A stretch of 64,000 nucleotides of DNA, from NCBI RefSeq assembly GCF_001426375.1, contig NZ_LMEO01000045.1:929173-993172 (forward strand). Reading direction: 5' to 3'. Positions 1-8,420 of the stretch are shown here, piece after piece. The translations under genes were made by a program, and so were the position numbers. The notes beneath the pieces are model-generated. The model saw only the letters and a list, made by a program, of their open reading frames with translations, was not told the DNA's origin and did no database searches. The stretch's first letter is position 1; each line of letters begins with the position of its first letter. This stretch comes from Paenibacillus sp. Root444D2 (GTDB lineage: Bacteria > Bacillota > Bacilli > Paenibacillales > NBRC-103111).

Positions 1-1
1 C

Positions 2-547
2 ATATCGGTGTTAGTCACATCCCTGATATGGAAATTTTTCCTCAACCCCAATTGGGGGCTGCTCAACGCCTTGCTGAAAGCGATAGGATTGGAAACGTTT
101 GCCACTCCGTGGCTGGGAAATACCCATACTGCGTTATTGGCAGTAACGGCAGCATCTGTCTCGCACAGCATTGGCATGTATGTCGTTCTCATTTCTGCAG
201 GTCTGGAGCGCATTCCAACCGATATGTACGACGCCGCTAAGGTGGACGGGGCTAACGACCGACAGCAGTTTTTTCACATCAGCCTTCCCCTTCTTTGGGA
301 CGTACTCCGTTCCCTCATCGTTCTATGGATTATCCACGCTATCCAGGCTTTTGCTTGGGTGTTCGTAATGACCCAAGGTGGCCCAATGAACTCCACCGAG
401 GTTGCAGCTACATACGTATACAGCATTGCCTTTGTTTCCAACAAGTTCGGATACTCCACTGCACTAGCAACGCTGATGATGCTTGTGATCATGGTGATCA
501 CCTGGCTCGCGAATCTCTTGAATCGTCGCGAATCCTATGAATTTTAG
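2..547 (+). CDS. Sugar ABC transporter permease (MalF/LacF type), 5' truncated by window edge
   Basis: The frame is open from base 2, so the N-terminal transmembrane part lies outside the window; about 181 residues are visible. Several hydrophobic helices and the permease EAA loop are present, with core AAKVDGAN followed by ISLP, which in this family docks on the ATPase. It therefore belongs to the binding-protein-dependent carbohydrate importer permeases acting in the cytoplasmic membrane. The next gene, 11 bases downstream, is its MalG-type partner; the binding protein is presumably upstream of the window. No ATPase gene is seen; in Bacillales a shared MsmX-like ATPase usually serves such systems (family knowledge, not visible here). 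Substrate unknown, probably an oligosaccharide judging by the surrounding genes. Confidence 0.9.
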   Translation: MSVLVTSLIWKFFLNPNWGLLNALLKAIGLETFATPWLGNTHTALLAVTAASVSHSIGMYVVLISAGLERIPTDMYDAAKVDGANDRQQFFHISLPLLWDVLRSLIVLWIIHAIQAFAWVFVMTQGGPMNSTEVAATYVYSIAFVSNKFGYSTALATLMMLVIMVITWLANLLNRRESYEF

Positions 548-558
548 GAGGTTGATCT

Positions 559-1401
559 ATGTCTCTCGCTATCCGAGCTAAAATGTTAATGATTTATCTG
601 ATTCTCTGCATTTATACATGTCTCACTATCGGGGCTTTTATCTGGGTTGCACTGCAGTCGATAAAGAATAATTCCGAATTTATCACTTCCCTTCCCTGGC
701 ATCTCCCCCAGACATGGAAATGGTCCAATTATACGGAAGCCTGGCGGCGCGCCAAGATGAACTCATATTTCGGCAACAGCATTGTGGTTAGCGTCATCTC
801 GACGACACTCTCACTGCTTGTAGCAACGCTGGCGGCTTATGCTCTTTCACGAATTCGTGGCGTAAAATGGGTAGGATTTTTGCAGCAATTTTTCCTCGTG
901 GGGATTATGCTGCCTGTCATTCTGGCCGTCGTACCCCTCTATTTTCTATGGGTGAATCTTCATTTGGTAAATACCACGATCGGATTGATCATCATCTACA
1001 CAGGGTTAATGCTTCCGTTTTCAATCTATTACTTGTCCGGATTTTTCAAGGCGATTCCACACGAATTGGAAGAAGCCGCAGCCGTCGACGGGGCACCTCT
1101 TCTGCATTCCTTCATCAGGATATTCCTTCCAATGGCCGGCCCGGGGCTAGCCGCCGTATTTGTGGTAAATTTTCTATGGGCCTGGAACGAATTCTTCTAT
1201 GCACTTGTGTTCATAACCCGCTCGGCCAATTATACCGTCGCTGTAGGTCTATACTACCTTGACGTTAACGCTGAAGTTACCGCTCAGTGGGTATACCTCT
1301 TTGCTGGGATGTTAATCGCGCTGCTGCCGGTCTTAATTCTCTATATGCTGTTGTCGGACCAAATCACAAAGGGATTAACGGCTGGAGCACTTAAGGGATA
1401 A
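559..1401 (+). CDS. Sugar ABC transporter permease (MalG type)
   Basis: This 280-residue inner-membrane permease has an N-terminal transmembrane helix, about six helices in all, and the EAA loop EEAAAVDGAPLLHSFIRIFL near residue 175-195, where the ATPase binds. It starts at ATG 559 with a clear AGGAGG just upstream that overlaps the end of the preceding permease gene. Length and motif order fit the carbohydrate uptake family 1 (MalG). It is the obligate partner of the gene before it and lies 31 bases ahead of an aldehyde dehydrogenase gene, so uptake and oxidation of the sugar are probably co-expressed. Substrate cannot be read from the sequence. Confidence 0.93.
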   Translation: MSLAIRAKMLMIYLILCIYTCLTIGAFIWVALQSIKNNSEFITSLPWHLPQTWKWSNYTEAWRRAKMNSYFGNSIVVSVISTTLSLLVATLAAYALSRIRGVKWVGFLQQFFLVGIMLPVILAVVPLYFLWVNLHLVNTTIGLIIIYTGLMLPFSIYYLSGFFKAIPHELEEAAAVDGAPLLHSFIRIFLPMAGPGLAAVFVVNFLWAWNEFFYALVFITRSANYTVAVGLYYLDVNAEVTAQWVYLFAGMLIALLPVLILYMLLSDQITKGLTAGALKG

Positions 1402-1432
1402 TTCATACATTAATAGACAGGAGCTGTGACAG

Positions 1433-2884
1433 ATGGAAACCTATCATAACCTTATCGGCGGACAATGGACCGCCTCCCGTTCGGGTCAATTGCGCCCCAA
1501 CCTCAATCCCAGCCGCAGCTCAGAGATTTTAGCGCAATTTCCGGACAGCGACCCGCTTGATCTGCAGGATGCCGTATCTGCCGCTGCAACAGCTTATCCC
1601 GGATGGCGAAGAATGGGTCTTTTGGAAAGAGGGGAGATTCTATACCGCGCCTCCGATCTGCTTGCCGCGCGAGTCGATGCAATAGCCCGGGACCTGTCCC
1701 TCGAAGAGGGTAAAACATTTATAGAGGCAAAAGGCGAGACGATGCGCGCTGCTGCAATTCTGCGCTACTACGCTGGCGAAGCACGTCAGGAAACGGGAGA
1801 AGTATATGCAGCAGCCGACCCCCGTACTATGCTCTATACTCGTCGGGAACCGCTCGGTATTGTCGGTGTAATCACACCTTGGAATTTCCCTATCTCTATT
1901 CCGGCCTGGAAGATTGCCCCCGCTTTAGTCTATGGCAATTCGGTTGTATGGAAACCAGCGGATTTAACACCACTAACGTCATATCACCTGACACAGGTGC
2001 TTTTGGAAGCGGGTCTTCCGGAAGGCGTACTAAATGTAGTTTATGGTCGGGGATCTGTTTTGGGTACCGCCTTGGTGAATGATCCACAGGTGCACGCAAT
2101 TTCTTTCACCGGCTCCAACGGCGTTGGTCGAAGCATCGGTATTTCATGCGCCTCCCGTGGTGCTAAATATCAGCTTGAAATGGGTGGGAAAAATGCAGCG
2201 GTTGTGCTTTCCGACGCCGATCTCGAACTTGCTGTGGAAATGACTGTTCGCGGTGCTATGCGCTCGTCAGGTCAAAAATGCACCGCCACCAGCCGGGTGA
2301 TCGTTGAAGCGCCATTAATGAACGCTTTCACAGAGGCGTTGGTTGATCGCTGCCGTACTTTGCAAGTTGGCGACCCTTTCGATCCTAAAACTTATTTGGG
2401 GCCATTAGCTTCACTTGATCAGCAGCAAACCGTACTCAACTACATTCAAATCGGTCAACTCGAAGGCGCCCGCCTAGTGTCGGGCGGAGATTCCCCCGAC
2501 TCAAACGGCTATTTTGTATCGCCTACGGTTTTCATGAATGTAAAGCCCGAAAGCCGCCTTACGAAGGAAGAAATATTCGGCCCAGTTGTCTCTGTTGTCT
2601 CTGCCGTCAACCTTAGCGAAGCCATTGCACTTGTGAATCAAAGCAACTTCGGTCTGAGCACATCGGTCTTTACCCGGGATGTCGCAAAAGCCATGCACTT
2701 CATCGATGAAGCGGATTGCGGCATCGTGCATGTTAATTCCGAGACGGCGGGCGCGGAACCGCATGTCCCGTTTGGCGGCATGAAGGAATCGAGCTCCAAT
2801 TCCCGGGAACAGGGCAAATCAGCCAAGGAATTTTACTCCCAGATCAAGACCGTCTACCTCGACAGTCCGTCCATAACAGAATAA
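1433..2884 (+). CDS. NAD(P)-dependent aldehyde dehydrogenase, alpha-ketoglutaric semialdehyde dehydrogenase-like
   Basis: A full-length (483 residues) ALDH-superfamily enzyme. Visible motifs: ITPWNFP with the oxyanion Asn151, the cofactor-binding VVWKPADLTP, FTGSNGVG, the general base Glu249 in LEMGGKN and the catalytic Cys283 in SSGQKCTATSR. The C-terminal part, with GGMKESSSNSREQG followed by AKEFY, is typical of the YcbD/GucD group that oxidises 2,5-dioxopentanoate to 2-oxoglutarate at the end of non-phosphorylating sugar-acid pathways. That substrate assignment is inference from motif style and the neighbouring uptake and lactonase genes; other semialdehydes are possible. It follows the two permease genes with a 31-base gap and probably ends that operon. 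Confidence 0.85.
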   Translation: METYHNLIGGQWTASRSGQLRPNLNPSRSSEILAQFPDSDPLDLQDAVSAAATAYPGWRRMGLLERGEILYRASDLLAARVDAIARDLSLEEGKTFIEAKGETMRAAAILRYYAGEARQETGEVYAAADPRTMLYTRREPLGIVGVITPWNFPISIPAWKIAPALVYGNSVVWKPADLTPLTSYHLTQVLLEAGLPEGVLNVVYGRGSVLGTALVNDPQVHAISFTGSNGVGRSIGISCASRGAKYQLEMGGKNAAVVLSDADLELAVEMTVRGAMRSSGQKCTATSRVIVEAPLMNAFTEALVDRCRTLQVGDPFDPKTYLGPLASLDQQQTVLNYIQIGQLEGARLVSGGDSPDSNGYFVSPTVFMNVKPESRLTKEEIFGPVVSVVSAVNLSEAIALVNQSNFGLSTSVFTRDVAKAMHFIDEADCGIVHVNSETAGAEPHVPFGGMKESSSNSREQGKSAKEFYSQIKTVYLDSPSITE

Positions 2885-2986
2885 GTAAAGCGTTCCGACG
2901 CGTAACGTTTCTACTCCTTCTTTCAACTGGCATCAATTCCTTGATTCATCGTGTTCAGATGAAGGGATGTGATCATGCATGTAAAA

Positions 2987-3014
2987 TTGGTCGTTTATTT
3001 CTATAAACTATAAT
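2987..3014 (+). promoter_or_regulatory. Possible sigma-A promoter for the secreted 818-residue protein
   Basis: TATAAT at 3009-3014 is a perfect -10 box; TTGGTC at 2987-2992 is a weak -35 box 16 bases upstream. The ribosome binding site AAAGGAG follows at 3025-3031 and the ATG at 3045. The 5' leader would be only about 25 bases, which is short but workable. Moderate support only. Confidence 0.4.
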
Positions 3015-3044
3015 CCTATTATGTAAAGGAGTGATTTTTAGCTT

Positions 3045-5501
3045 ATGCTTATGCAAAAATTAGTCAAATCAATGTTCATGAGTTTCGTCATTCTGTGCCT
3101 ATTCCTAACGGCTGCACTTCCGGCTTCTGCAGCAGGTTCAGAATCGGCGATCGCGATAGGACTTAATCCCGGAACGCTCGGATGCACGCCCGGTACAGAG
3201 CTACCTGCTCTCAGCGCCCAGTACAAGAGCCGTGTAGTTGAGGCATTGACTACAACACAGGATGTTTACGGTCAACAGATTCTTGCCAAGCCTGAGGGTC
3301 CTACTTTTGACAACGTGAAGGACTTCTTCACACCCATCATGTACACGATTGCCCCTGCTGCGCAAGGAGGGTTTTTGACGGATACGGGAGTCTATTACAT
3401 CCCGTTCGGGCAGCCTCAACAGTCAACCGCCCGCGGTGATTTGGCTTTGACTTCAGCCGATGGCAGTCAAATTATCTCGAATAAAGCCGATAACCTTAGT
3501 CTTAGCACTAGAATTTTTGTCGGTGCGGGTGGTCAAGAGCAATTCGGCTCTTGTTTGACCAACCTAAGCACTCCTGCATTGTACAAAGGATATCTCCCGA
3601 TCCTACAGTTGCAATACCGCGATCATGACGGGATCGAGTATCAACAGGAGTCGCTCGCAACCAACCTGCCAGGTACTGATATTGTAGCCAGCTTCGTAGA
3701 GATTACGACCGACCATCTCAAATCGAGCCCTAATCCTGCTAACGTCCGGTTCCAAGTATGTAGTAACTGCAATCTCCACCAAGAGGGGAATCAATTGCTT
3801 GACGAGCAGGGTCGTACCTATCTGTATTTCAGCCCCGGTGCCACGTTCAGCAATTCAGATCTGGTCTACAACCTCGATAACTACAATAACGGAAAACATT
3901 CTGTATTTATCGTGAGGCCCGTCACCCCGATCGTCAATGCACCCGCAATTATTGCAGATAAAGATGGACAAGAAAATGCCCGCATTGAATCTGCAGCATA
4001 CTGGGAGAATCGGTTATCGGAAGGAACAATCTTCCAAATACCCGAAAGTAATGTAATGGATGCCCAGCGCAACCTGTTGATTCAGGATCTACTAATGACT
4101 TGGCGCTATAGCTTAGGAAATGCCTACGAGGCCTTTTATCAGCCGGAAAGCAGCACAACTATGGAGACACTAGGACGCTATGGTTTCACAAATGTGTATA
4201 AAAATGCACTGCAGGACTTATTGCCCAAATCCAAAGGCCTCAACCGTCGCAACTGGGAGATTGGCGAGAAGCTTTCTCATGCTGCTGACTATTACCGATT
4301 AACAGGCGACCCTTCTCTGATTATCGAAAATTTGGAGGCATACAAAGCTTATGCAGTCGATCTTGCAGCCCAGCATGCTAGCGATACTGTTAATCATCTG
4401 CTGGAACGTCAGCAGTACTCAAGTGATGTTAAGGGACTTGTCTATGGACTGCACCAAATCGGGACGGCTCTCTTCGGTTTGCAAAATATGGTTTCTGTCT
4501 GGAGAGAACTGGGTAAAACCGATCTGGCCGAACAATACGGCCCAATTGCAGACGATCTGCGACTTTGGTTTGATAAAGCCATTAAACAATCTAGCACCGT
4601 AATGCCGGACGGCAGTCTTTTCACGAAGGCAATGCTGCTGGATAAAGAAGATCCCTATGACCATTTGCCGGTTACTTTACTAGGCAGTTACTGGAATCTG
4701 GTTGCGCAATATGGATTTGCAGCTCAGGCATATGCTCCCGAATCCCCGGAAGCGAAAGCTACTCTCCAGTATCTCTACAACCATGGATCGCGCCTGATGG
4801 GGCTATTAAAGGTTCGGGACGGCGCGATCAACGATGTTTACGAGGCTGAGCAGGCTAAGTTTCTCGCAGATAACGACCAATCCGATCAGATGGTTCTGAG
4901 TCTATATAATCAACTGGCCCACGGCATGACAAGAAATACTTTTATAACCGGCGAAGCGGCAAATGTGGGTCCTCTTGCCTCCAAATGGCCTCTGCAGTTT
5001 GGCGCCTGTGCGATCGGAGCCCCCTGCACGCCGCCAAGCTTTGAAAATGGCTGGAAACCAAACGAGTACTACCGTGGGATGTACCTCTCGCCGAACACCG
5101 CTAACAACGGCTTCTTCTTGCGGCTCTTGCGGTTAATGCTAATCAATGATGTGACCAACAACAAGGGGGAACCGCAAAGCTTGCAGCTAGCCTTTTCCAC
5201 GCCGAGGGGCTGGCTTGAGAATGGCAAGAAAATTCAAATTAACGATGCCCCTTCCCTGTTCGGATCTGTTAGCTATACCATTACTTCCAAAATCGAGCAG
5301 AATCAAGTTATGGCCGACCTTGATGTACCTAGCCAGAAACCTATCGGTAACCTCCAGCTGCGGCTTCGGGTTCCTGCAAACAAGCATCTAATCGGCGTCA
5401 AGGTGAACGGTCAACCTTACACCAAATTCAATGCTAGTAACGAGACGATTGATCTGACTGGACTTACGGGCAAACTCATTATACGTGCTGACTATCGTTA
5501 A
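3045..5501 (+). CDS. Secreted six-hairpin (alpha/alpha-toroid) glycosidase-like protein
   Basis: The 818-residue product has a Sec signal peptide: Lys-rich start, a hydrophobic core near residues 9-24 and an ALPASAA cleavage region near 30. The first third is beta-rich; residues about 330-700 are helix-rich with repeated Trp/Tyr-containing segments (RRNWEIGEKLSHAADYY, LLGSYWNLVAQYG) as in six-hairpin glycosidases. The last 110 residues form a small beta domain with FSTPRGWLENGK and LRLRVP. I do not recognise a numbered CAZy family and cannot name catalytic residues. It is exported and lies before a secreted TIM-barrel glycosidase, so a role in extracellular polysaccharide breakdown is likely (inference). 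Two ATGs (3045, 3051) are possible starts. Confidence 0.7.
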   Translation: MLMQKLVKSMFMSFVILCLFLTAALPASAAGSESAIAIGLNPGTLGCTPGTELPALSAQYKSRVVEALTTTQDVYGQQILAKPEGPTFDNVKDFFTPIMYTIAPAAQGGFLTDTGVYYIPFGQPQQSTARGDLALTSADGSQIISNKADNLSLSTRIFVGAGGQEQFGSCLTNLSTPALYKGYLPILQLQYRDHDGIEYQQESLATNLPGTDIVASFVEITTDHLKSSPNPANVRFQVCSNCNLHQEGNQLLDEQGRTYLYFSPGATFSNSDLVYNLDNYNNGKHSVFIVRPVTPIVNAPAIIADKDGQENARIESAAYWENRLSEGTIFQIPESNVMDAQRNLLIQDLLMTWRYSLGNAYEAFYQPESSTTMETLGRYGFTNVYKNALQDLLPKSKGLNRRNWEIGEKLSHAADYYRLTGDPSLIIENLEAYKAYAVDLAAQHASDTVNHLLERQQYSSDVKGLVYGLHQIGTALFGLQNMVSVWRELGKTDLAEQYGPIADDLRLWFDKAIKQSSTVMPDGSLFTKAMLLDKEDPYDHLPVTLLGSYWNLVAQYGFAAQAYAPESPEAKATLQYLYNHGSRLMGLLKVRDGAINDVYEAEQAKFLADNDQSDQMVLSLYNQLAHGMTRNTFITGEAANVGPLASKWPLQFGACAIGAPCTPPSFENGWKPNEYYRGMYLSPNTANNGFFLRLLRLMLINDVTNNKGEPQSLQLAFSTPRGWLENGKKIQINDAPSLFGSVSYTITSKIEQNQVMADLDVPSQKPIGNLQLRLRVPANKHLIGVKVNGQPYTKFNASNETIDLTGLTGKLIIRADYR

Positions 5502-5525
5502 AACGGTTATAAGCTGAAATTATTG

Positions 5526-5569
5526 GAGATCGTCATTTGGGTACTTCCCTGGGCGATCTTCTTTTTTTA
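5526..5569 (+). terminator. Rho-independent terminator after the 818-residue secreted protein
   Basis: An 8-pair stem (AGATCGTC at 5527-5534 against GGCGATCT at 5552-5559, one wobble pair) is followed by a run of seven T at 5562-5568. It lies 25 bases after the stop codon. It separates this gene from the next secreted glycosidase; the 200 bases after it hold no gene I can support. Confidence 0.8.
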
Positions 5570-5776
5570 AAATCTCCACAAAACCAGTTAATCATTAAAA
5601 ACCATGATTTATCATAAAACAACATGCTTACGCCAACTCATAAGCACTATAGATAAATTAAGGATTGGTAAACAGTTGGGCTGGCAGCATTGTAGTTCAA
5701 CTGAGGTGTCCAACAAGGAGGTGAAGGAAAGCTTACCAAATTCATCACAATCCAATTTTGAAATGGAGTGAATTCG

Positions 5777-8347
5777 ATGAAGATTTATCGAAAGGTCCGA
5801 AAACGTTTTGTGGCCGCTCTCACCCTTCTCATGCTTGTTCCCGTTACTTTGATTATACCGACACAAATCGCTCTAGCCGCATCTGAGTTCACCGTCAATA
5901 CTGGCACTGTCGTTGTATCGGATTACATCGGAAACGGTGCCGAGTTCAATCAAAACCTGTACGCCTCCATCAGCGCGGTCGATGGTATCACAACGGGGAA
6001 CGTAGAATTGCTGGAGAACGAAGTAAAGGCAATGAAACCGCAAATCGTCAGGATCTTTTTTGACACGAAAGCCTTCGATACCACAAACTATCCCGATTAC
6101 ATGTCCTCCTTCGAAAAAACGGTGCAGCTCGCACAGAATTCAGGCTCCGAAATTAACATCACTTACTGGCATGGCCCCTATACAAACGTTTCTCAACAAA
6201 TGCAGGATTTCGCCAATGAGCTTTACAACCTAAGAGTCACCAAAGGTTATACGAATGTAAAATATATCACCATCCAAAACGAGGTCAACTCCACATCGAT
6301 CACCCAAACGGATTACGAGACCTTTTACCGGACTCTGAGCACGGATTTAACCACTTTAGGAATTCGGAGCTCGATCAAGCTAATCGGCGGCGATTTGCTC
6401 TATAACAACCAGCAGTCATGGTTCGATTATATGGCCAATAACATGAGCGACGTTTTGGACGGCTACTCCGTTCATATTTATTGGGATTACGACAATACAG
6501 CCTATGCCATACAGCGATTGACGGATATCCGTACCATCGTCGACGGAGAGCCGATGGCGGGACGTAAACCCGTCTATATCATGGAGTACGGAATTCGGGG
6601 GGATAAAATCTCATGCACGCAGGATCCCGGCTGCCTCAACGGAACCTCTATACCGATTGAAGATACGATTATCAACGCTTACGAGCATGCCTGGTTCACG
6701 ATGAATGCGATGAACAAAAAGTTCGTGGCCACCACCAAGTGGGACGCCTATAAAGCGAAATATGATAATGGCACCCAGTACTACGGTGAAATTGGTAGCG
6801 GAACGGATGGGTATCCGATGAAGCCGATTTATGATGTCACCCGTTTGTTTTCGCATACCTCCAATTCTCATTGGCAGTTAGTCAGTGTCACCGGATCTGT
6901 CACAGGCAAGCTGGTTACCGCCTTGAAGGATCCGAGCTCCAGCAACATGGCTGTCTATGCGCTGAACGATACAGGCGCATCCACGACCATTTCAATTGGC
7001 GGACTCGGGGCGAACAAAATTTTCCGCATGTATGTATGGAATGATAACGGAGACGGCGGCATTACCGATGAAAGCTCCGTTCAAGCCGATTCCTCTGGTA
7101 ACATTACCGTAAGGCTGAACACGCAAAGCTTTGCCGCTTTCACCACGCTAAATCCCGTTGATCTGGAACGAATCGCTAATTACAAATTTGATGAAACGAG
7201 CGGCACTACAGGTGCAGACAGCACCGAATTCGTGCATAACGCAACCATTGTGAACGGAACGTGGACGTCTGGCAAAATCGGGGGCTCCCTTAATTTTAAT
7301 GGAACATCCAGCTACGCTACGACACCTCATGTTCTCGATCCTGCGAGTCCCTCCAATGTACGTGGCTTTACCGCAGCCGCATGGGTGAAGCTCGATAATT
7401 CCTCCGGAGGCGTGCAATTAATCTTGCAGCAGGACGGCACCAACGGAAAAATATGGCTCTGCCGCCGTTCCGACGGAACATTGGAAACGTTCCTCGGCGG
7501 CACGGCGACGATTTCTATGGGTACGATTCCTCTCGGCACATGGACGCATGTAGGCCTCACTTATGACGGAACGACTGCCCGACTTTATTTAAACGGCGTC
7601 TTGGATACGAGCCACAATGTCACGGCGAATTCGGAAGCAGTCGGCGGCATGATTATCGGCGCAGACAAATTATTAGGCGAGCTCTGGAACGGCGAAATCG
7701 ACGATGTGTCGATATATAACCGCAAGCTGACAGCACAGGAAATGAAAGATATTTGGAATAGCGGCTGGTGGAAATTCGACGAAACATCTGGCACGACGGC
7801 GGCTGATTCTAACGGCTACAATCAGGCTGCGACGCTCGTTAACGGTGCGAACTGGACGACCGGCAAAATGAATGGCGCGCTTCATCTGGACGGCGTGAAC
7901 GATTATGCCACTCTGCCGAACATACTCAACCCAGTAGGCAATTATTTCACTGCCACAGCCTGGGTTAAGCTGGATGCTTCCTCCGGAACAGTTCAGGAAA
8001 TTTTGCAGCAAGACGGAACGAACGGTAAAATTTGGCTGTATCGACGTCCGGAAGCAACGCTTGGAACCTACCTTGGCGGTACGCCTTTACTCTCGACGAA
8101 TACGATTCCTATCGGATCCTGGGTGTTTGTTGCAGTTTCCTATGACACCTCGACGGTTAGACTGTATTTGAACGGTTCGCTCGAGGCTTCTGCCGCCAAA
8201 ACTTTACAATCTGAAACGAGCGGTATGCTAGTCGGGGTGAGTAAAACTTCGGACTCTTATTGGAACGGGGGAATTGATAACCTGCGCATCTACAACCGCC
8301 AATTATCCGATAACGATATTCTAGATGCTTATAGACTTGGCCGATAA
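5777..8347 (+). CDS. Secreted clan-A TIM-barrel glycoside hydrolase with two C-terminal LamG-like modules
   Basis: ATG 5777 is preferred over GTG 5768 because GGAG lies 8 bases before it. The 856-residue product has a signal peptide ending near ALAAS (about residue 36). Residues about 40-330 form a clan-A-like barrel: IQNEVN supplies a probable acid/base Glu169 (strand 4) and IMEYG a probable nucleophile Glu270 (strand 7). A beta domain follows. Residues about 455-650 and 655-855 are two similar concanavalin-A/laminin-G modules, each beginning with YKFDETSG or WKFDETSG and containing a conserved LQQDGTNGKIWL block, likely carbohydrate-binding. The barrel is clearly paralogous to the product of 48508-50337. 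The GH family and substrate are not recognised. Confidence 0.8.
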   Translation: MKIYRKVRKRFVAALTLLMLVPVTLIIPTQIALAASEFTVNTGTVVVSDYIGNGAEFNQNLYASISAVDGITTGNVELLENEVKAMKPQIVRIFFDTKAFDTTNYPDYMSSFEKTVQLAQNSGSEINITYWHGPYTNVSQQMQDFANELYNLRVTKGYTNVKYITIQNEVNSTSITQTDYETFYRTLSTDLTTLGIRSSIKLIGGDLLYNNQQSWFDYMANNMSDVLDGYSVHIYWDYDNTAYAIQRLTDIRTIVDGEPMAGRKPVYIMEYGIRGDKISCTQDPGCLNGTSIPIEDTIINAYEHAWFTMNAMNKKFVATTKWDAYKAKYDNGTQYYGEIGSGTDGYPMKPIYDVTRLFSHTSNSHWQLVSVTGSVTGKLVTALKDPSSSNMAVYALNDTGASTTISIGGLGANKIFRMYVWNDNGDGGITDESSVQADSSGNITVRLNTQSFAAFTTLNPVDLERIANYKFDETSGTTGADSTEFVHNATIVNGTWTSGKIGGSLNFNGTSSYATTPHVLDPASPSNVRGFTAAAWVKLDNSSGGVQLILQQDGTNGKIWLCRRSDGTLETFLGGTATISMGTIPLGTWTHVGLTYDGTTARLYLNGVLDTSHNVTANSEAVGGMIIGADKLLGELWNGEIDDVSIYNRKLTAQEMKDIWNSGWWKFDETSGTTAADSNGYNQAATLVNGANWTTGKMNGALHLDGVNDYATLPNILNPVGNYFTATAWVKLDASSGTVQEILQQDGTNGKIWLYRRPEATLGTYLGGTPLLSTNTIPIGSWVFVAVSYDTSTVRLYLNGSLEASAAKTLQSETSGMLVGVSKTSDSYWNGGIDNLRIYNRQLSDNDILDAYRLGR

Positions 8348-8365
8348 ACGGTTATAACTAGGGAA

Positions 8366-8404
8366 AAGCCCTCAATACTTCCGTCAGGAGGTATTTGAGG
8401 GCTT
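8366..8404. terminator. Bidirectional terminator between convergent genes
   Basis: A long hairpin: AAGCCCTCAA near 8366-8375 pairs with TTGAGGGCTT at 8395-8404, and the inner TACTTCC/GGAGGTA continues the stem with a one-base bulge. It lies between the glycosidase (+) and the sulfatase (-), which face each other. The flanks are only mildly T-rich (CTTCTTTATG on +, TTTTCCC on -). Confidence 0.7.
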
Positions 8405-8420
8405 CTTTATGTCGTTCTCC

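Noticed and set aside
5570..5776. Small gene or riboswitch between the two secreted proteins
   Set aside because: An AAGGAGGTG stretch near 5717 looks like a ribosome binding site, but no adequate ORF or known riboswitch element follows.
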